The notes beneath the pieces are model-generated. The model was given only the letters and a program-made list of their open reading frames with translations, had not been told where the DNA came from and did no database searches. Of a DNA stretch of 54,859 nucleotides, positions 1 through 8,590 are shown piece after piece. The position numbers and the translations under genes were made by a program. Numbering within the stretch: the first letter of the stretch is position 1; each line of letters begins with the position of its first letter. The DNA comes from UBA11400 sp964550435. GTDB lineage: Bacteria > Bacteroidota > Rhodothermia > Balneolales > HLUCCA01. The stretch spans positions 1-54,859 of the forward strand of contig CAZJZI010000011.1 in assembly GCA_964550435.1 (NCBI GenBank), read 5' to 3'.

Positions 1-708
1 TTTACCAAATTGTTCACCTATGCTTACCAACTTTTGTGCAAGTTCTAATGCTCTAGTTGGTGTTTTCATGAAGGCTCCGGAACCACACTTGATGTCTAAC
101 ACCAAGGCGTCTATGCCTTCTGCCAACTTTTTTGACATGATGCTTCCCGCAATAAGAGGGATGCACTCTACTGTAGAAGTGACATCACGAAGTGCATACA
201 TGCGTTTATCGGCCGGCGCGATGTCTTCGGTTTGACCGATCAATACCAAATTATTTTTTTCGAGCACCTTAGCATAAGTGTCGAGGTCAAGATTTACACT
301 AAATCCTGGAATGGATTCAAGTTTGTCTAGTGTCCCACCCGTGTGCCCTAAACCCCGGCCAGAAATCATAGGAACCGGTACTCCGCATGCCGCAACAATG
401 GGTGCCAGAATAAGTGAGAATTTATCTCCGACCCCTCCAGTAGAATGTTTATCAACTTTTATGCCTGGTATGTGCGATAGATCGACAACCACACCTGAGT
501 GTAACATAGAATACGTTAAATCTGCAGATTCCCGATCCGACATCCCATTAAGATAAATTGCCATGAGCATAGCGCTCATCTGATAATCTGGAATTTGGTC
601 ATTCGAATATGAGTCGATTATATACTTAATTTCATTAGTACTAAGGTCATGGCCATCGCGTTTTTTTCGTATCAACGATACCATGTTGAACTGTTGGAAA
701 TCTGTCAT
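1..708 (-). CDS. deoA: Pyrimidine-nucleoside (thymidine) phosphorylase, 3' end cut by window
   Basis: The enzyme cleaves thymidine or uridine with phosphate to give the base and (deoxy)ribose 1-phosphate in cytosolic nucleoside salvage. Reading the minus strand from an ATG at 708 gives an open frame of 236 residues that leaves the window at base 1; the family is about 430 residues, so roughly the C-terminal half is missing. The visible part starts MTDFQQFNMVSLIRKKRDG, continues with the helical-domain stretch YQMSAMLMAIYLNGM, and near the window edge carries the family block DIKCGSGAFMKT. Whether it prefers thymidine (DeoA) or is a broad pyrimidine phosphorylase (Pdp) cannot be decided from this half. 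It is divergent from the gene starting at 808. Confidence 0.88.
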   Translation of the reverse strand, partial: MTDFQQFNMVSLIRKKRDGHDLSTNEIKYIIDSYSNDQIPDYQMSAMLMAIYLNGMSDRESADLTYSMLHSGVVVDLSHIPGIKVDKHSTGGVGDKFSLILAPIVAACGVPVPMISGRGLGHTGGTLDKLESIPGFSVNLDLDTYAKVLEKNNLVLIGQTEDIAPADKRMYALRDVTSTVECIPLIAGSIMSKKLAEGIDALVLDIKCGSGAFMKTPTRALELAQKLVSIGEQFGK

Positions 709-748
709 AGGAACATTTTTTACTGTAAACCGTTTTATATAGGTTGTA

Positions 749-765
749 AGTGCAAAATTGGCACT
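749..765. promoter_or_regulatory. Inverted repeat AGTGC-N7-GCACT between divergent genes
   Basis: A perfect 5-bp inverted repeat with a 7-bp spacer lies in the 99-bp space between the phosphorylase start (708) and the start at 808. A TATCTTG sequence at 773-779, one T short of TAnnTTTG, lies just downstream on the plus strand. Together they could be an operator and promoter, but the arms are short and this is a weak call. Confidence 0.25.
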
Positions 766-807
766 GATTAACTATCTTGAGTGATAAACAAGTTAATTTT
801 TTTCATC

Positions 808-1356
808 ATGAAAATCCCAATATTTGAAATTCTAGCCTTAATCTTTATTCTCTGGCCGCTAATTCAACGTTTTATCGATAAGAGTAAAAAACAGCCCGGA
901 TCGGATGAGATAGAAGTAGAAGGTATTGAAGACTACCCTCAGAAATCTTCTGGTACTGAACGAGAAGAGTGGGAACGTGCCATGAAAGAGCTAGAATCGA
1001 TTTTCACAGGAGAACCAATTAGAGAGCCCGTAAAAAAAACACCCGCACCTCAACAGGTAAATGCTCCTATTGTAAAAGATACTCCTAAACAAGTACACTC
1101 GTTCTATGAAGAACGACAAAAACGTGAAAAATTCAGTAATGAATTTATTCAGCGAACACCAAATGCTCTAACTTCGGACGCAATCTATAAATCGCTGGAT
1201 GAACATATAGAGGTTGAAGATACTTCTCAAGCAGGTCACACTATTTTTAGTGACATAAAAAACCCTCAAAGAATCAGGGAATTTTACGTTATGAAGGAAG
1301 TCCTGGACAAACCTCGCTCGAAAAGACCCGTCCGAAGCAGATTATTAACTTCCTGA
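808..1356 (+). CDS. Hypothetical single-pass membrane protein
   Basis: I do not recognise the family. With the ATG at 808 the product is 182 residues: a hydrophobic segment at about residues 3-20 (IFEILALIFILWPL), then a basic stretch and a long polar, charged region rich in Glu, Lys and Pro that looks disordered or coiled. A GTG at 781 would add nine residues, but it sits right behind the possible promoter box at 773-779, so 808 is preferred. The stop codon overlaps the ATG of the next gene by one base (TGATG), which argues for translational coupling with pdxB. An N-in signal anchor with a cytosolic tail is likely. The function is unknown. Confidence 0.6.
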   Translation: MKIPIFEILALIFILWPLIQRFIDKSKKQPGSDEIEVEGIEDYPQKSSGTEREEWERAMKELESIFTGEPIREPVKKTPAPQQVNAPIVKDTPKQVHSFYEERQKREKFSNEFIQRTPNALTSDAIYKSLDEHIEVEDTSQAGHTIFSDIKNPQRIREFYVMKEVLDKPRSKRPVRSRLLTS

Positions 1357-2480
1357 TGAGCAGTTGTGTTTTGGTTGACAAAGACATCCCTTTCTTGGAT
1401 GACTTTATTCCTGATAAGATTAAACTAATCCGCTTTGATCCACTTAAAAAGTGGGAATCAATCCCATCTGAAGTGAGAAATTCGTGCAATGCTTTAATTG
1501 TTAGGACAGTAAGTAGAATCGACGCACAAAATTTTAACGTTAGTCACTTTCCAGTCCTTAAATTTATCGGAACTGCATCGGCCGGTCATGACCATATCGA
1601 TGTGAAATATCTACAGTCAAATGGCATCTGGTTCGCAGATTCCGGGGGAGCCAATGCACAGGCAGTTGGCGAATATGTAGCATCTGTTATTGTTCAATGG
1701 ACTTTAGACACTGGAAAATCATTCGAAGATTGCACTGTTGGAGTCGTTGGATATGGCCATACAGGCTCTAAAGCAGGGTCAATCTTGAGTCAACTGGGTT
1801 GTAAGATTATACCTCATGATCCTCCGAAAGCAGAAAAAGACAGTGCTTTCAAAAGCTCCACAGTCAAAGAGGTATTAAATTGTGATGTAATAACCTTTCA
1901 TGTCCCCTATACAAATAGTACCGAGTATCCAACGAGATACTGGTTGGATGAGGCTAGATTCGCGAATTTTAAAGGTGAATTAATTATTAATGCCGCACGT
2001 GGAGGAGTAGTGAATGAGACTGCACTGGTTAATTGGTATAAGCAAAGTCCTGAAAGCAGAAGATTTGTACTTGATGTATGGGAAAATGAACCTCATCTAG
2101 ACGAGTATGTACCCAAACTAGCCTGGATAAGCACTCCGCACATAGCCGGATACTCTATACAGTCAAAAAGAAATGCCACACGAATGATCTTGAAATCGAT
2201 GTGCACGTTCTTGAGCATACCAAATACGATTTCGGACTCATGTACCAATCTAATGAATATTGATTCGTATCAAGGCTGGCATCCTTTGTTTGAACTTTCT
2301 GATAAACTCAAACAAGGTCTGTTAAACAATAGAGAACTCAATGCTTCGCTATTCAGGAATTTGAGGCAACATTCAAAGCTTCGAAACGAGTTTAAGTTTA
2401 CAACTTCGGGTAAGTTCACCAAACTTTCAGATAATCCAAAGGTTCAAAGGTTAATCAAAGTATGCGGAGGACCACTTTGA
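1356..2480 (+). CDS. pdxB: Erythronate-4-phosphate dehydrogenase
   Basis: A member of the D-isomer-specific 2-hydroxyacid dehydrogenases that oxidises 4-phosphoerythronate in the DXP-independent route to pyridoxal 5'-phosphate. The 374 residues begin with the substrate domain (VLVDKDIPFLDDF, then KFIGTASAGHDHID, typical of PdxB). The NAD-binding core follows with GVVGYGHTGSKAG, then the catalytic-region blocks INAARGGVVNE (Arg) and ISTPHIAGYS (His). The ATG at 1356 overlaps the preceding stop. The 3' end overlaps the next gene by 19 bases. PLP made here would also serve PLP enzymes elsewhere in the window (the KamA-family and D-threonine-aldolase-like proteins), though no direct link is implied. 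Confidence 0.9.
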   Translation: MSSCVLVDKDIPFLDDFIPDKIKLIRFDPLKKWESIPSEVRNSCNALIVRTVSRIDAQNFNVSHFPVLKFIGTASAGHDHIDVKYLQSNGIWFADSGGANAQAVGEYVASVIVQWTLDTGKSFEDCTVGVVGYGHTGSKAGSILSQLGCKIIPHDPPKAEKDSAFKSSTVKEVLNCDVITFHVPYTNSTEYPTRYWLDEARFANFKGELIINAARGGVVNETALVNWYKQSPESRRFVLDVWENEPHLDEYVPKLAWISTPHIAGYSIQSKRNATRMILKSMCTFLSIPNTISDSCTNLMNIDSYQGWHPLFELSDKLKQGLLNNRELNASLFRNLRQHSKLRNEFKFTTSGKFTKLSDNPKVQRLIKVCGGPL

Positions 2481-3733
2481 GCTCGGGAATTGTGTGGTTA
2501 CTTAAAGCTAAACTATCCTCAAAGTATTTGCTATCACTTTTTTTACTTGGATTAGTAACTGTAGGCTGGGGTATTGGCAAGAGCTATTTTGGAGTTGAAA
2601 TTCAAATTGTTGTCAGATTTTTTTACTTCCTTCAAGTTTCAATTTTCGCTTTCGCTACTTCATGGATGCTTTTTCCACAGACAGATATGTGGTTGACTCA
2701 GATGTTGAACCCCAGTGAAAAATCTTTGAAAAAACTTCTTTTAGGAAGAGTATCAATAATCTCTATTGGGTCTGTAATATTTCTGAGTGCACTTATTACT
2801 GGTGGTAAAGATGTTGATAGCTCAGCAAGACTATACACCTTGATTGACGTTCTGATTTTCAGTACTGGTATTTCTGTCTTTTCAGCAGCCAATTTTTTAA
2901 GTATCGGAAGTAAGTCCCAGTTGTGGCAGGAAGGCCGGAAAGGACGCGCTTTCATTAATTACATGAAAGAGGCTGGATCCGGTGGCGCAGGTGTACCTGC
3001 AGGAGCAGTTCCCACTATATTGGCTACTAGTCTGGTTGCAATTTTAGGAATGCTTAGTGTAGTTTTCCAGGCATGGATTCAAGGGGTAATTGGAGTGAAT
3101 GTTCCTGGAATAGCAGGAGCTGTTTTACTGGTACCAGGACTTTACACATGGATTAAATACTCCAAAGCTATCGATGCTGAATTCTATCATTCTCATGGAT
3201 TCTACAATGAACTTTTCCGTAATCCAGGAGGTAAGGCCGATGGAGGACGTGAACCGATTCCAATCGAATCACTGTACTGGGTTCCAACTAATATTAGACC
3301 AGCAACATGGCTGACATTCAGGCAACTTGACCGGAAGTTTCCTTTAGGAAGATTCCTTGTGCTGGTTTTTCTAGTCTATTGGGGACTTATTAAAGCAACA
3401 GTTATAGATATTCAAGCTATAGTTCTAATTCCTATTATAGTCATACTTGGAAAGAATATGATTTTATTCTTGATTGAACGTGCACCCTACTCAAGTTTAT
3501 GGTATAGACGGGTGATAGGGTCTGATTGGCGTTGGATCGGGGTACATATGGCAACTGGAATCAGATGGCTTGTTCCAGTACAATTCTTTTTGCTTCTTAC
3601 AGTTTGGTTTGTAAGTGATTTAAATCAAAAAGATTTTTTGATCTGGCTCTATTTTGACATTTGCTCAATCATTGTTATCGCAATTGGGCGTTCAGTATTT
3701 ACTACTTTTTCTTATGCTAAAAACTACAGATAA
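2462..3733 (+). CDS. Polytopic membrane protein, probable ABC transporter permease
   Basis: 423 residues with about eight to ten hydrophobic segments, for example LSLFLLGLVTVGWGIG near residue 24, ILATSLVAILGMLSVVF near 195, VPGIAGAVLLVPGLYTW near 215, and several in the last 130 residues. No soluble domain is evident. It overlaps pdxB upstream by 19 bases and the ATPase gene downstream by 20 bases, the usual picture for the membrane half of an ABC transporter. The sequence does not show the cargo. A short glycine-rich stretch (GSGGAGVPAGAVP, about residues 172-184) lies between hydrophobic segments. The permease call rests mainly on context. Confidence 0.65.
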   Translation: MRRTTLSSGIVWLLKAKLSSKYLLSLFLLGLVTVGWGIGKSYFGVEIQIVVRFFYFLQVSIFAFATSWMLFPQTDMWLTQMLNPSEKSLKKLLLGRVSIISIGSVIFLSALITGGKDVDSSARLYTLIDVLIFSTGISVFSAANFLSIGSKSQLWQEGRKGRAFINYMKEAGSGGAGVPAGAVPTILATSLVAILGMLSVVFQAWIQGVIGVNVPGIAGAVLLVPGLYTWIKYSKAIDAEFYHSHGFYNELFRNPGGKADGGREPIPIESLYWVPTNIRPATWLTFRQLDRKFPLGRFLVLVFLVYWGLIKATVIDIQAIVLIPIIVILGKNMILFLIERAPYSSLWYRRVIGSDWRWIGVHMATGIRWLVPVQFFLLLTVWFVSDLNQKDFLIWLYFDICSIIVIAIGRSVFTTFSYAKNYR

Positions 3734-4379
3734 TGTTTCAAACTGGGTCATTGAGGCACAGGGACTTGCAAAGCGCTATGGACAAAACCGATATGTAATA
3801 TCTGGATTGAATTACGAATTTAATCCAGGCACTGGTACCGGTTTGGTTGGTCCGAATGGTTCTGGTAAAACCACTTTTTTCAGATTGTTGAGTGCGACTG
3901 CATTTCCTACAGATGGTAGTATTTGGTATGGAAAGTTGAATATTCATAAACATGTCCAAGATTACCTTAAATATGTTGGAGTGGTAAGTGATGCATCAGA
4001 ACTGCCGCAGTTTTTGTCTGGTGTTGAACTTGTAGAGGGTGTGATGCGGTCGAGAGGGCAATGGACGGGAGCGAGTGCGCAGGAATTATCGGATTTGTTC
4101 GATAATCTTGAGTTGGACGACCGAAGGGAGATGCTGATTGGTACTTACTCGAGCGGGATGCAGCAAAAGGTAATGATTGCTGCTGCTTTGGCGATTAAAC
4201 CTAAGATTTTGTTGCTTGATGAGCCTTTCAGGGCGTTGGATGTGTCGGCTACGGAGGCAGTGATGAAGCAGGTGTTGGCGTTTAAACAGAATGGTGGTAT
4301 TGTGGTGGTTTCAAGTCATCAACAGGACCATCTAGACCAGTTATGCGAGGAGTTCATTACGTTTCCGCACGTTAAATAG
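3714..4379 (+). CDS. ABC transporter ATP-binding protein
   Basis: A 221-residue nucleotide-binding subunit. Walker A is GLVGPNGSGKTT, the signature loop is YSSGMQQK (SSGMQ in place of the canonical LSGGQ), Walker B is KILLLDEPF, and the H-loop is VVVSSHQ. The ATG at 3714 gives the expected ABC N terminus; in-frame sequence upstream codes a different, hydrophobic stretch inside the permease gene. The 20-base overlap with the membrane protein gene makes a two-gene transporter likely. From about 4010 the codons change style, with many TTG, GTG and GCG codons, compared with the first half of the gene and its neighbours. Import or export cannot be told, but no binding protein is present, which favours an exporter. 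Confidence 0.85.
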   Translation: MLKTTDNVSNWVIEAQGLAKRYGQNRYVISGLNYEFNPGTGTGLVGPNGSGKTTFFRLLSATAFPTDGSIWYGKLNIHKHVQDYLKYVGVVSDASELPQFLSGVELVEGVMRSRGQWTGASAQELSDLFDNLELDDRREMLIGTYSSGMQQKVMIAAALAIKPKILLLDEPFRALDVSATEAVMKQVLAFKQNGGIVVVSSHQQDHLDQLCEEFITFPHVK

Positions 4380-4396
4380 ACAATATCAGAACTGAT

Positions 4397-5185
4397 TTAG
4401 AATTGAGTCCTTATCGCCCAAAGGTCTGGGAAAATATGGTGATGGAGAGTTGATTTCAAATATTCTACTCCATCCGAACCACCGGTCCCCTTTTTGGTTC
4501 CTATCGTTCTCTCAACCATCTTTACATGCCTGTATCTCCATTCTTGCATACCTTCATCGAAATCTACCAATAACTCACAGAGTAGACCAGCTTCGTGATC
4601 TTTAGTCATCACTTCAACTAAAATATGTTGGTGTTCCTCTGATGAGTCATAAACAAGCCCATTGTCGTTAGTCCTTTTTGGTGTTTCCAGATTATAGCCG
4701 CGTACCTGAAGATACTTGATGAAAGCTTCCCAAATCGTAGGTTCATTAATCCGTGACTCAATTATTTGTCGCGCTTTAGACCCTGGGTCATGTGGTGATA
4801 ACATTCGATTGGATCGGAGACCACACAAAACCTCCAGTTCTCTGAATTGAACGGACTGAAACCCACTAGAATTTTGCAGAAACTTTCGGAATTGGTTAAA
4901 TGACAAGGGTGTCATAGTTTCCAAAATGTCAGTTTGTCCTACTATTGTTTTCATAATTACAAGTATACGTCGCAGCGTACGAATTGCATTCCAGGTCTCT
5001 GCTTTCTCGAGTTGAACCTTGAGTAATCCGATTTCATGAAGAATTTGTTTGAACCATAATTCATACGTTTGATGTATGATTATGAAAAGCATTTCATCGT
5101 GCTCTTTCGGTTCAGACTGGAGCTGTTGAAGCTCTAAAAGTTCATCCACTTTAAGATAACTTAGATACGTAAGCGACATACTCAT
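4397..5185 (-). CDS. kynA: Tryptophan 2,3-dioxygenase
   Basis: A heme dioxygenase that opens the indole ring of L-tryptophan with O2 to give N-formylkynurenine, the first step of the kynurenine pathway. The 262 residues carry the family blocks EMLFIIIHQTYELWFKQ (His38 corresponds to the distal catalytic His), FRELEVLCGLRSN, and WRYRHVKMVERTIG, where His220 corresponds to the proximal heme ligand, followed by GTGGSDGVEYLK. The length is close to bacterial homologues. It is convergent with the ABC ATPase gene, with 17 bases between the stops. No kynurenine formamidase or kynureninase gene is near, so it stands alone here. Confidence 0.94.
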   Translation of the reverse strand: MSMSLTYLSYLKVDELLELQQLQSEPKEHDEMLFIIIHQTYELWFKQILHEIGLLKVQLEKAETWNAIRTLRRILVIMKTIVGQTDILETMTPLSFNQFRKFLQNSSGFQSVQFRELEVLCGLRSNRMLSPHDPGSKARQIIESRINEPTIWEAFIKYLQVRGYNLETPKRTNDNGLVYDSSEEHQHILVEVMTKDHEAGLLCELLVDFDEGMQEWRYRHVKMVERTIGTKKGTGGSDGVEYLKSTLHHHIFPDLWAIRTQF

Positions 5186-5248
5186 CAGGTAGGTTTCAAT
5201 TTAATTAAACATTACTCACACAGACGGACATCAAAGTGCAGGGCTTCG

Positions 5249-5256
5249 TATATTTG
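5249..5256 (+). promoter_or_regulatory. TAnnTTTG -7 box just before tatD
   Basis: TATATTTG matches the Bacteroidota -7 consensus TAnnTTTG and ends 3 bases before the ATG at 5260. Transcription would then start at or near the start codon, giving an essentially leaderless message. No TTG -33 element is seen at the usual distance, so this is tentative. Confidence 0.35.
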
Positions 5257-5259
5257 GCC

Positions 5260-6030
5260 ATGATTGATACACACGCACACATATATCTACCTCAGTTTGA
5301 AAATGACATCCACGATGTTCTTCAACGCGCAGTTCAGGTAAATATAACGGATATTTTGTTGCCCGCCATTGATTTTACATCAAAATATCAGATGGATTCA
5401 CTAATAGGGTCAACCAAAGATTCCGAAATCCGTTTCCACCGAATGGCTGGAATCCACCCTTGTGACGTACAAAAGAGTATTGACGAATTAGCCCTCATCA
5501 GTTGGTGCAATCAGACAGATGTTGTTGCAATCGGTGAATCAGGACTCGATTATTTCTGGAGCAGGGAGTTTATAACCGAGCAGAAGAAATCATTACACCT
5601 TCATTGTTCAATCGCTAAAAACTTGAGTAAACCCATAGTTTTACACAATCGCGAAAGTACGAGCGACATGCTTGACATCATTGCACAAGAACAAGATGGA
5701 ACCCTGACCGGCGTGTGGCACTGCTTCAATGGAACTGTTGACGAAGGTAAAAAAGCAATTGACCTGGGTCTTTATCTGGGTATTGGTGGTGTTGTTACGT
5801 TCAAGAATGGTGGAGTTGATAAAACAGTGAGTCATCTTCCTTTAGAAAAAATGATCCTGGAGACAGATTCTCCGTACTTGGCCCCAGCACCTCATCGGGG
5901 GAAACGCAATGAACCCGCATTTACCAGCTTGGTAGGAATTAAGTTGAGCGAGATTTTCGGGATTCCACTGATAGAAGTCGATAGAATAACTACTGAAAAT
6001 GCCAGATCACTTTTCAAAATAAAAGAATAA
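5260..6030 (+). CDS. tatD: TatD-family metal-dependent hydrolase (DNase)
   Basis: An amidohydrolase-fold nuclease of the TatD/YcfH group, cytosolic, linked in other bacteria to 3'-5' DNA processing and turnover. The 256 residues show the metal-site motifs in order: MIDTHAHI (His4, His6), VAIGESGLDY (Glu), VLHNRES (His), WHCFNG (His) and LETDSPYLAP (Asp). The ATG at 5260 puts THAH at the N terminus as in the family; an in-frame GTG at 5236 is less likely. The next gene begins 4 bases after the stop, so the two are probably co-transcribed. Confidence 0.92.
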   Translation: MIDTHAHIYLPQFENDIHDVLQRAVQVNITDILLPAIDFTSKYQMDSLIGSTKDSEIRFHRMAGIHPCDVQKSIDELALISWCNQTDVVAIGESGLDYFWSREFITEQKKSLHLHCSIAKNLSKPIVLHNRESTSDMLDIIAQEQDGTLTGVWHCFNGTVDEGKKAIDLGLYLGIGGVVTFKNGGVDKTVSHLPLEKMILETDSPYLAPAPHRGKRNEPAFTSLVGIKLSEIFGIPLIEVDRITTENARSLFKIKE

Positions 6031-6034
6031 AATT

Positions 6035-6457
6035 ATGTCTTACGCCTGGTTTTTGGTCATGTACATGCTTATTGGGGTCATTTTTATCTGGTTCGGATTC
6101 GTAATGCTACGACATCCAGAGCGAATGACTAACTACCTGATTAAAACTGCCGAATCAGGTCAAACTCCAAAATTGCTGATAAAATGGCTCAAATATTTCA
6201 GCATGGTGATTTTTGTTTCTTTCGTTATTTCTTGGTTCCCATTTTATGCTACTGGATTAATCTACTCACTATTTGGCTTTATTCTGATTTTCGTATTCGG
6301 GAGATTACTTACGCGATGGGATGATTTGAAATCAATTTTGCCTACCAAGAGACCTGGATTGCTAGCGCTTACGAAAAAATCCGGGGTATTTTTGATAACC
6401 TTTGCCCTTTTCAGCCTTGTTATGTGGTATATGCATGTTACTACGAAGAGTATTTAG
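6035..6457 (+). CDS. Hypothetical four-helix membrane protein
   Basis: 140 residues with hydrophobic segments at about residues 5-25, 52-70, 70-90 and 115-135, and a conserved-looking first loop (MLRHPERMTNYLIK). No catalytic or binding motif is visible and I cannot name the family. It follows tatD by 4 bases and probably shares its transcript. There is a 92-base gap before the next gene. Confidence 0.6.
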   Translation: MSYAWFLVMYMLIGVIFIWFGFVMLRHPERMTNYLIKTAESGQTPKLLIKWLKYFSMVIFVSFVISWFPFYATGLIYSLFGFILIFVFGRLLTRWDDLKSILPTKRPGLLALTKKSGVFLITFALFSLVMWYMHVTTKSI

Positions 6458-6549
6458 TTAAGCCTTGCAATATCTTGGTCATTTAACTACAATTGAAAGT
6501 ACATCCATAAAACACAAGTTGTACTTGTTAATGAATTAATCATCTATTA

Positions 6550-7602
6550 ATGGACGTTAGCCGATTTTTTGATATATCCCCAGTTGCGATGTGTATCGCA
6601 GGTTTTGATGGCTATTTTAAAAAAGTCAATCGTGGTTTGTTGGATATGCTAGGTTATAATGAAGAGTATATTTACTCTAACCCTGTTAATCATTTTATCC
6701 ACCCTGATGATCGTGAACTCACATCACAATACAGAGATTTAATTCGTCAGGGTAAAGCTCTGGTTCATTTTGAAAACCGATATTGCACCAAATCAGGTGA
6801 AATTGTATGGCTTACATGGACGTCAGTGCCTTATCCTGAACAAGAGCTCGTTTATGCTATTGCTAAGGATATCACCCATCGCAAGAAAATGGAAGAAGAT
6901 CGCAATATCATGTTGTCGAACATTAACCTGATTAATCAGGATTTAAAACGTATGACCTACTCAACAACTCATGATTTACGATCCCCGGTCAATAACTTAA
7001 TAACAGCTTTTAGCCTTTTGGATATTGCGAAAGTCCAGGATTCAGATACCGTTGAAATATTGAATTTATTAAAGCTTGCCTCTGAGGGATTAAACTCTAC
7101 ACTCGACACCTATGTGGACTCTATGATTCGGAAGGCGAATAACCAGATTGAAATTGAAGAAGTGTCGTTTCAAAATTCACTGGATCAGATTCTCGTCTCA
7201 TTAAAAATGCTGATATCAAAAAGTCAGACTACCATAAAATCAGACTTTAAGAGTGCACCAATAGTTAGATTCAACAAAGCTTTTCTTGATAGCATTTTTC
7301 TGAATTTAATTTCTAATGCCATAAAATACCGTAGACCTGGAGTTGACCCTGAGATCGTACTAAAAACTTCATCAATTAATAACATTATTCACTTAGAAGT
7401 TTCTGACAACGGTCTTGGATTTGATATTGAAAAACATGGTGATAAAATTTTTGGCTTCAATCAGAAGTTTAATTCGAATGTAGACAGTAAAGGCATCGGT
7501 CTTTATTTAGTCCATAACCATGTCACAGCTCTGGGAGGTAAGATTCAGGTAGAAAGTACATTAGGAGTAGGAACTACATTTACGATTGTCTTTGCTAACT
7601 AA
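6550..7602 (+). CDS. PAS-domain sensor histidine kinase
   Basis: A 350-residue soluble kinase with no membrane segment. The N-terminal PAS domain (about 1-110) starts FFDISPVAMCIAGFDGYFKK and ends with the PAC-like AIAKDITHRKKMEED. A HisKA region follows with the phospho-acceptor H-box TTHDLRSPVNNL near residue 140. The HATPase_c domain has an N-box (LNLISNAIKYR), G1 (VSDNGLGFD) and G2 (KGIGLYLV). It probably senses a cytosolic cue. No response regulator is adjacent. Instead the next gene, a DNA-repair-type nuclease, begins 4 bases after the stop, so the kinase appears to head a repair operon. Confidence 0.9.
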   Translation: MDVSRFFDISPVAMCIAGFDGYFKKVNRGLLDMLGYNEEYIYSNPVNHFIHPDDRELTSQYRDLIRQGKALVHFENRYCTKSGEIVWLTWTSVPYPEQELVYAIAKDITHRKKMEEDRNIMLSNINLINQDLKRMTYSTTHDLRSPVNNLITAFSLLDIAKVQDSDTVEILNLLKLASEGLNSTLDTYVDSMIRKANNQIEIEEVSFQNSLDQILVSLKMLISKSQTTIKSDFKSAPIVRFNKAFLDSIFLNLISNAIKYRRPGVDPEIVLKTSSINNIIHLEVSDNGLGFDIEKHGDKIFGFNQKFNSNVDSKGIGLYLVHNHVTALGGKIQVESTLGVGTTFTIVFAN

Positions 7603-7606
7603 ATTT

Positions 7607-8590
7607 ATGCGAATTGAAAAAGGCGGATACCATGGAATCCTGCTACCTGATTACGACATCGGATTAGATGTCGGTTCGGATGTCGCACGGCATATTTTCA
7701 TTTCGCATGCTCATGCTGATCACGTTCCAGCGAACAGGCACCTTGCCGTTTATGCTACTCCAGCAACAGCTGCGCTAATGCGGGTCAGAGGCTTCAAAGG
7801 ACATATTACCGAGGTCCCGTTTGGCAGAATAATTGACTTGGGTAACGCTCGAATCAGTCTGTTTCCTGCTGGTCATATTCTTGGATCAGCGATGACTTAC
7901 ATAGAAACCAAGGAGGGCTCTGTTCTGTACACTGGAGATTATAGAAATCCACCCTCTCCTTGTTCTGAAGGTTTCGATTACCCTGATCAAGTTGACTTCT
8001 TAATTACAGAAGCAACCTTCTCATTGCCTATCTACAAATGGCAGTCTCATGATGAGTTATTTAATGACATAAGAAAGTTTGCATTAAGTTCACGAAACAG
8101 AGGTGATGTCCCGGTATTTATCACTTATACATTAGGTAAAGCTCAGGAAGTGATGATGGCGCTTGAACCACTGAATATTCCAATACAAGTACATTCTGGC
8201 GCCTATGGGTTGTGCAAAGTTTATGAAGATTTTGGATTCAATATTGGATCGTATTCTAAAATAGATTCTGAATCCATAAGTGATACTATCCTGGTAATAC
8301 CAATGTCTTTCCTGGAGTCTGGAGTGTTGCAGAAAATCAGGAATAAACGTATTGCGTACTGTTCTGGGTGGGCTGATCTTGAAGCCAGAAGAGCTCAGCA
8401 AACCGTCGATGCATTGATTCCCATCTCTGATCACATCGATTTTTTTGAACTCATAAGCTTGTGTAAAAAACTTCGACCTAAGCATGTCTACATCACACAT
8501 ACTCCGAATCCGGATGTTGTTCAACATTATTTATCATTGGAGGGAATCCCCTCCTCTCCATTTGGGATGGAACAACAGGAGGATTTCTGA
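7607..8590 (+). CDS. Ligase-associated metallo-beta-lactamase exonuclease
   Basis: A metallo-beta-lactamase fold nuclease of the group found with ATP-dependent ligases (ligase-associated DNA damage response exonuclease). The 327 residues begin MRIEKGGYHGILLPD and carry the metal motif SHAHADH (His34, His36, Asp38, His39), FPAGHILGSAM and YTGDYR. The SNM1/CPSF-type C-terminal part ends in ITHTPNPDVV. The ATG at 7607 is chosen over a TTG at 7586 that lies inside the kinase gene. The stop overlaps the ligase ATG (TGATG). In the full four-gene arrangement a DEXH helicase and a phosphoesterase also occur; neither is here. Likely role: trimming DNA ends for the ligase. Confidence 0.88.
   Translation: MRIEKGGYHGILLPDYDIGLDVGSDVARHIFISHAHADHVPANRHLAVYATPATAALMRVRGFKGHITEVPFGRIIDLGNARISLFPAGHILGSAMTYIETKEGSVLYTGDYRNPPSPCSEGFDYPDQVDFLITEATFSLPIYKWQSHDELFNDIRKFALSSRNRGDVPVFITYTLGKAQEVMMALEPLNIPIQVHSGAYGLCKVYEDFGFNIGSYSKIDSESISDTILVIPMSFLESGVLQKIRNKRIAYCSGWADLEARRAQQTVDALIPISDHIDFFELISLCKKLRPKHVYITHTPNPDVVQHYLSLEGIPSSPFGMEQQEDF

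Noticed and set aside
20..556. Two plus-strand frames of 71 and 92 codons
   Set aside because: They lie antisense within the pyrimidine-nucleoside phosphorylase gene, whose minus-strand frame shows clear family motifs.
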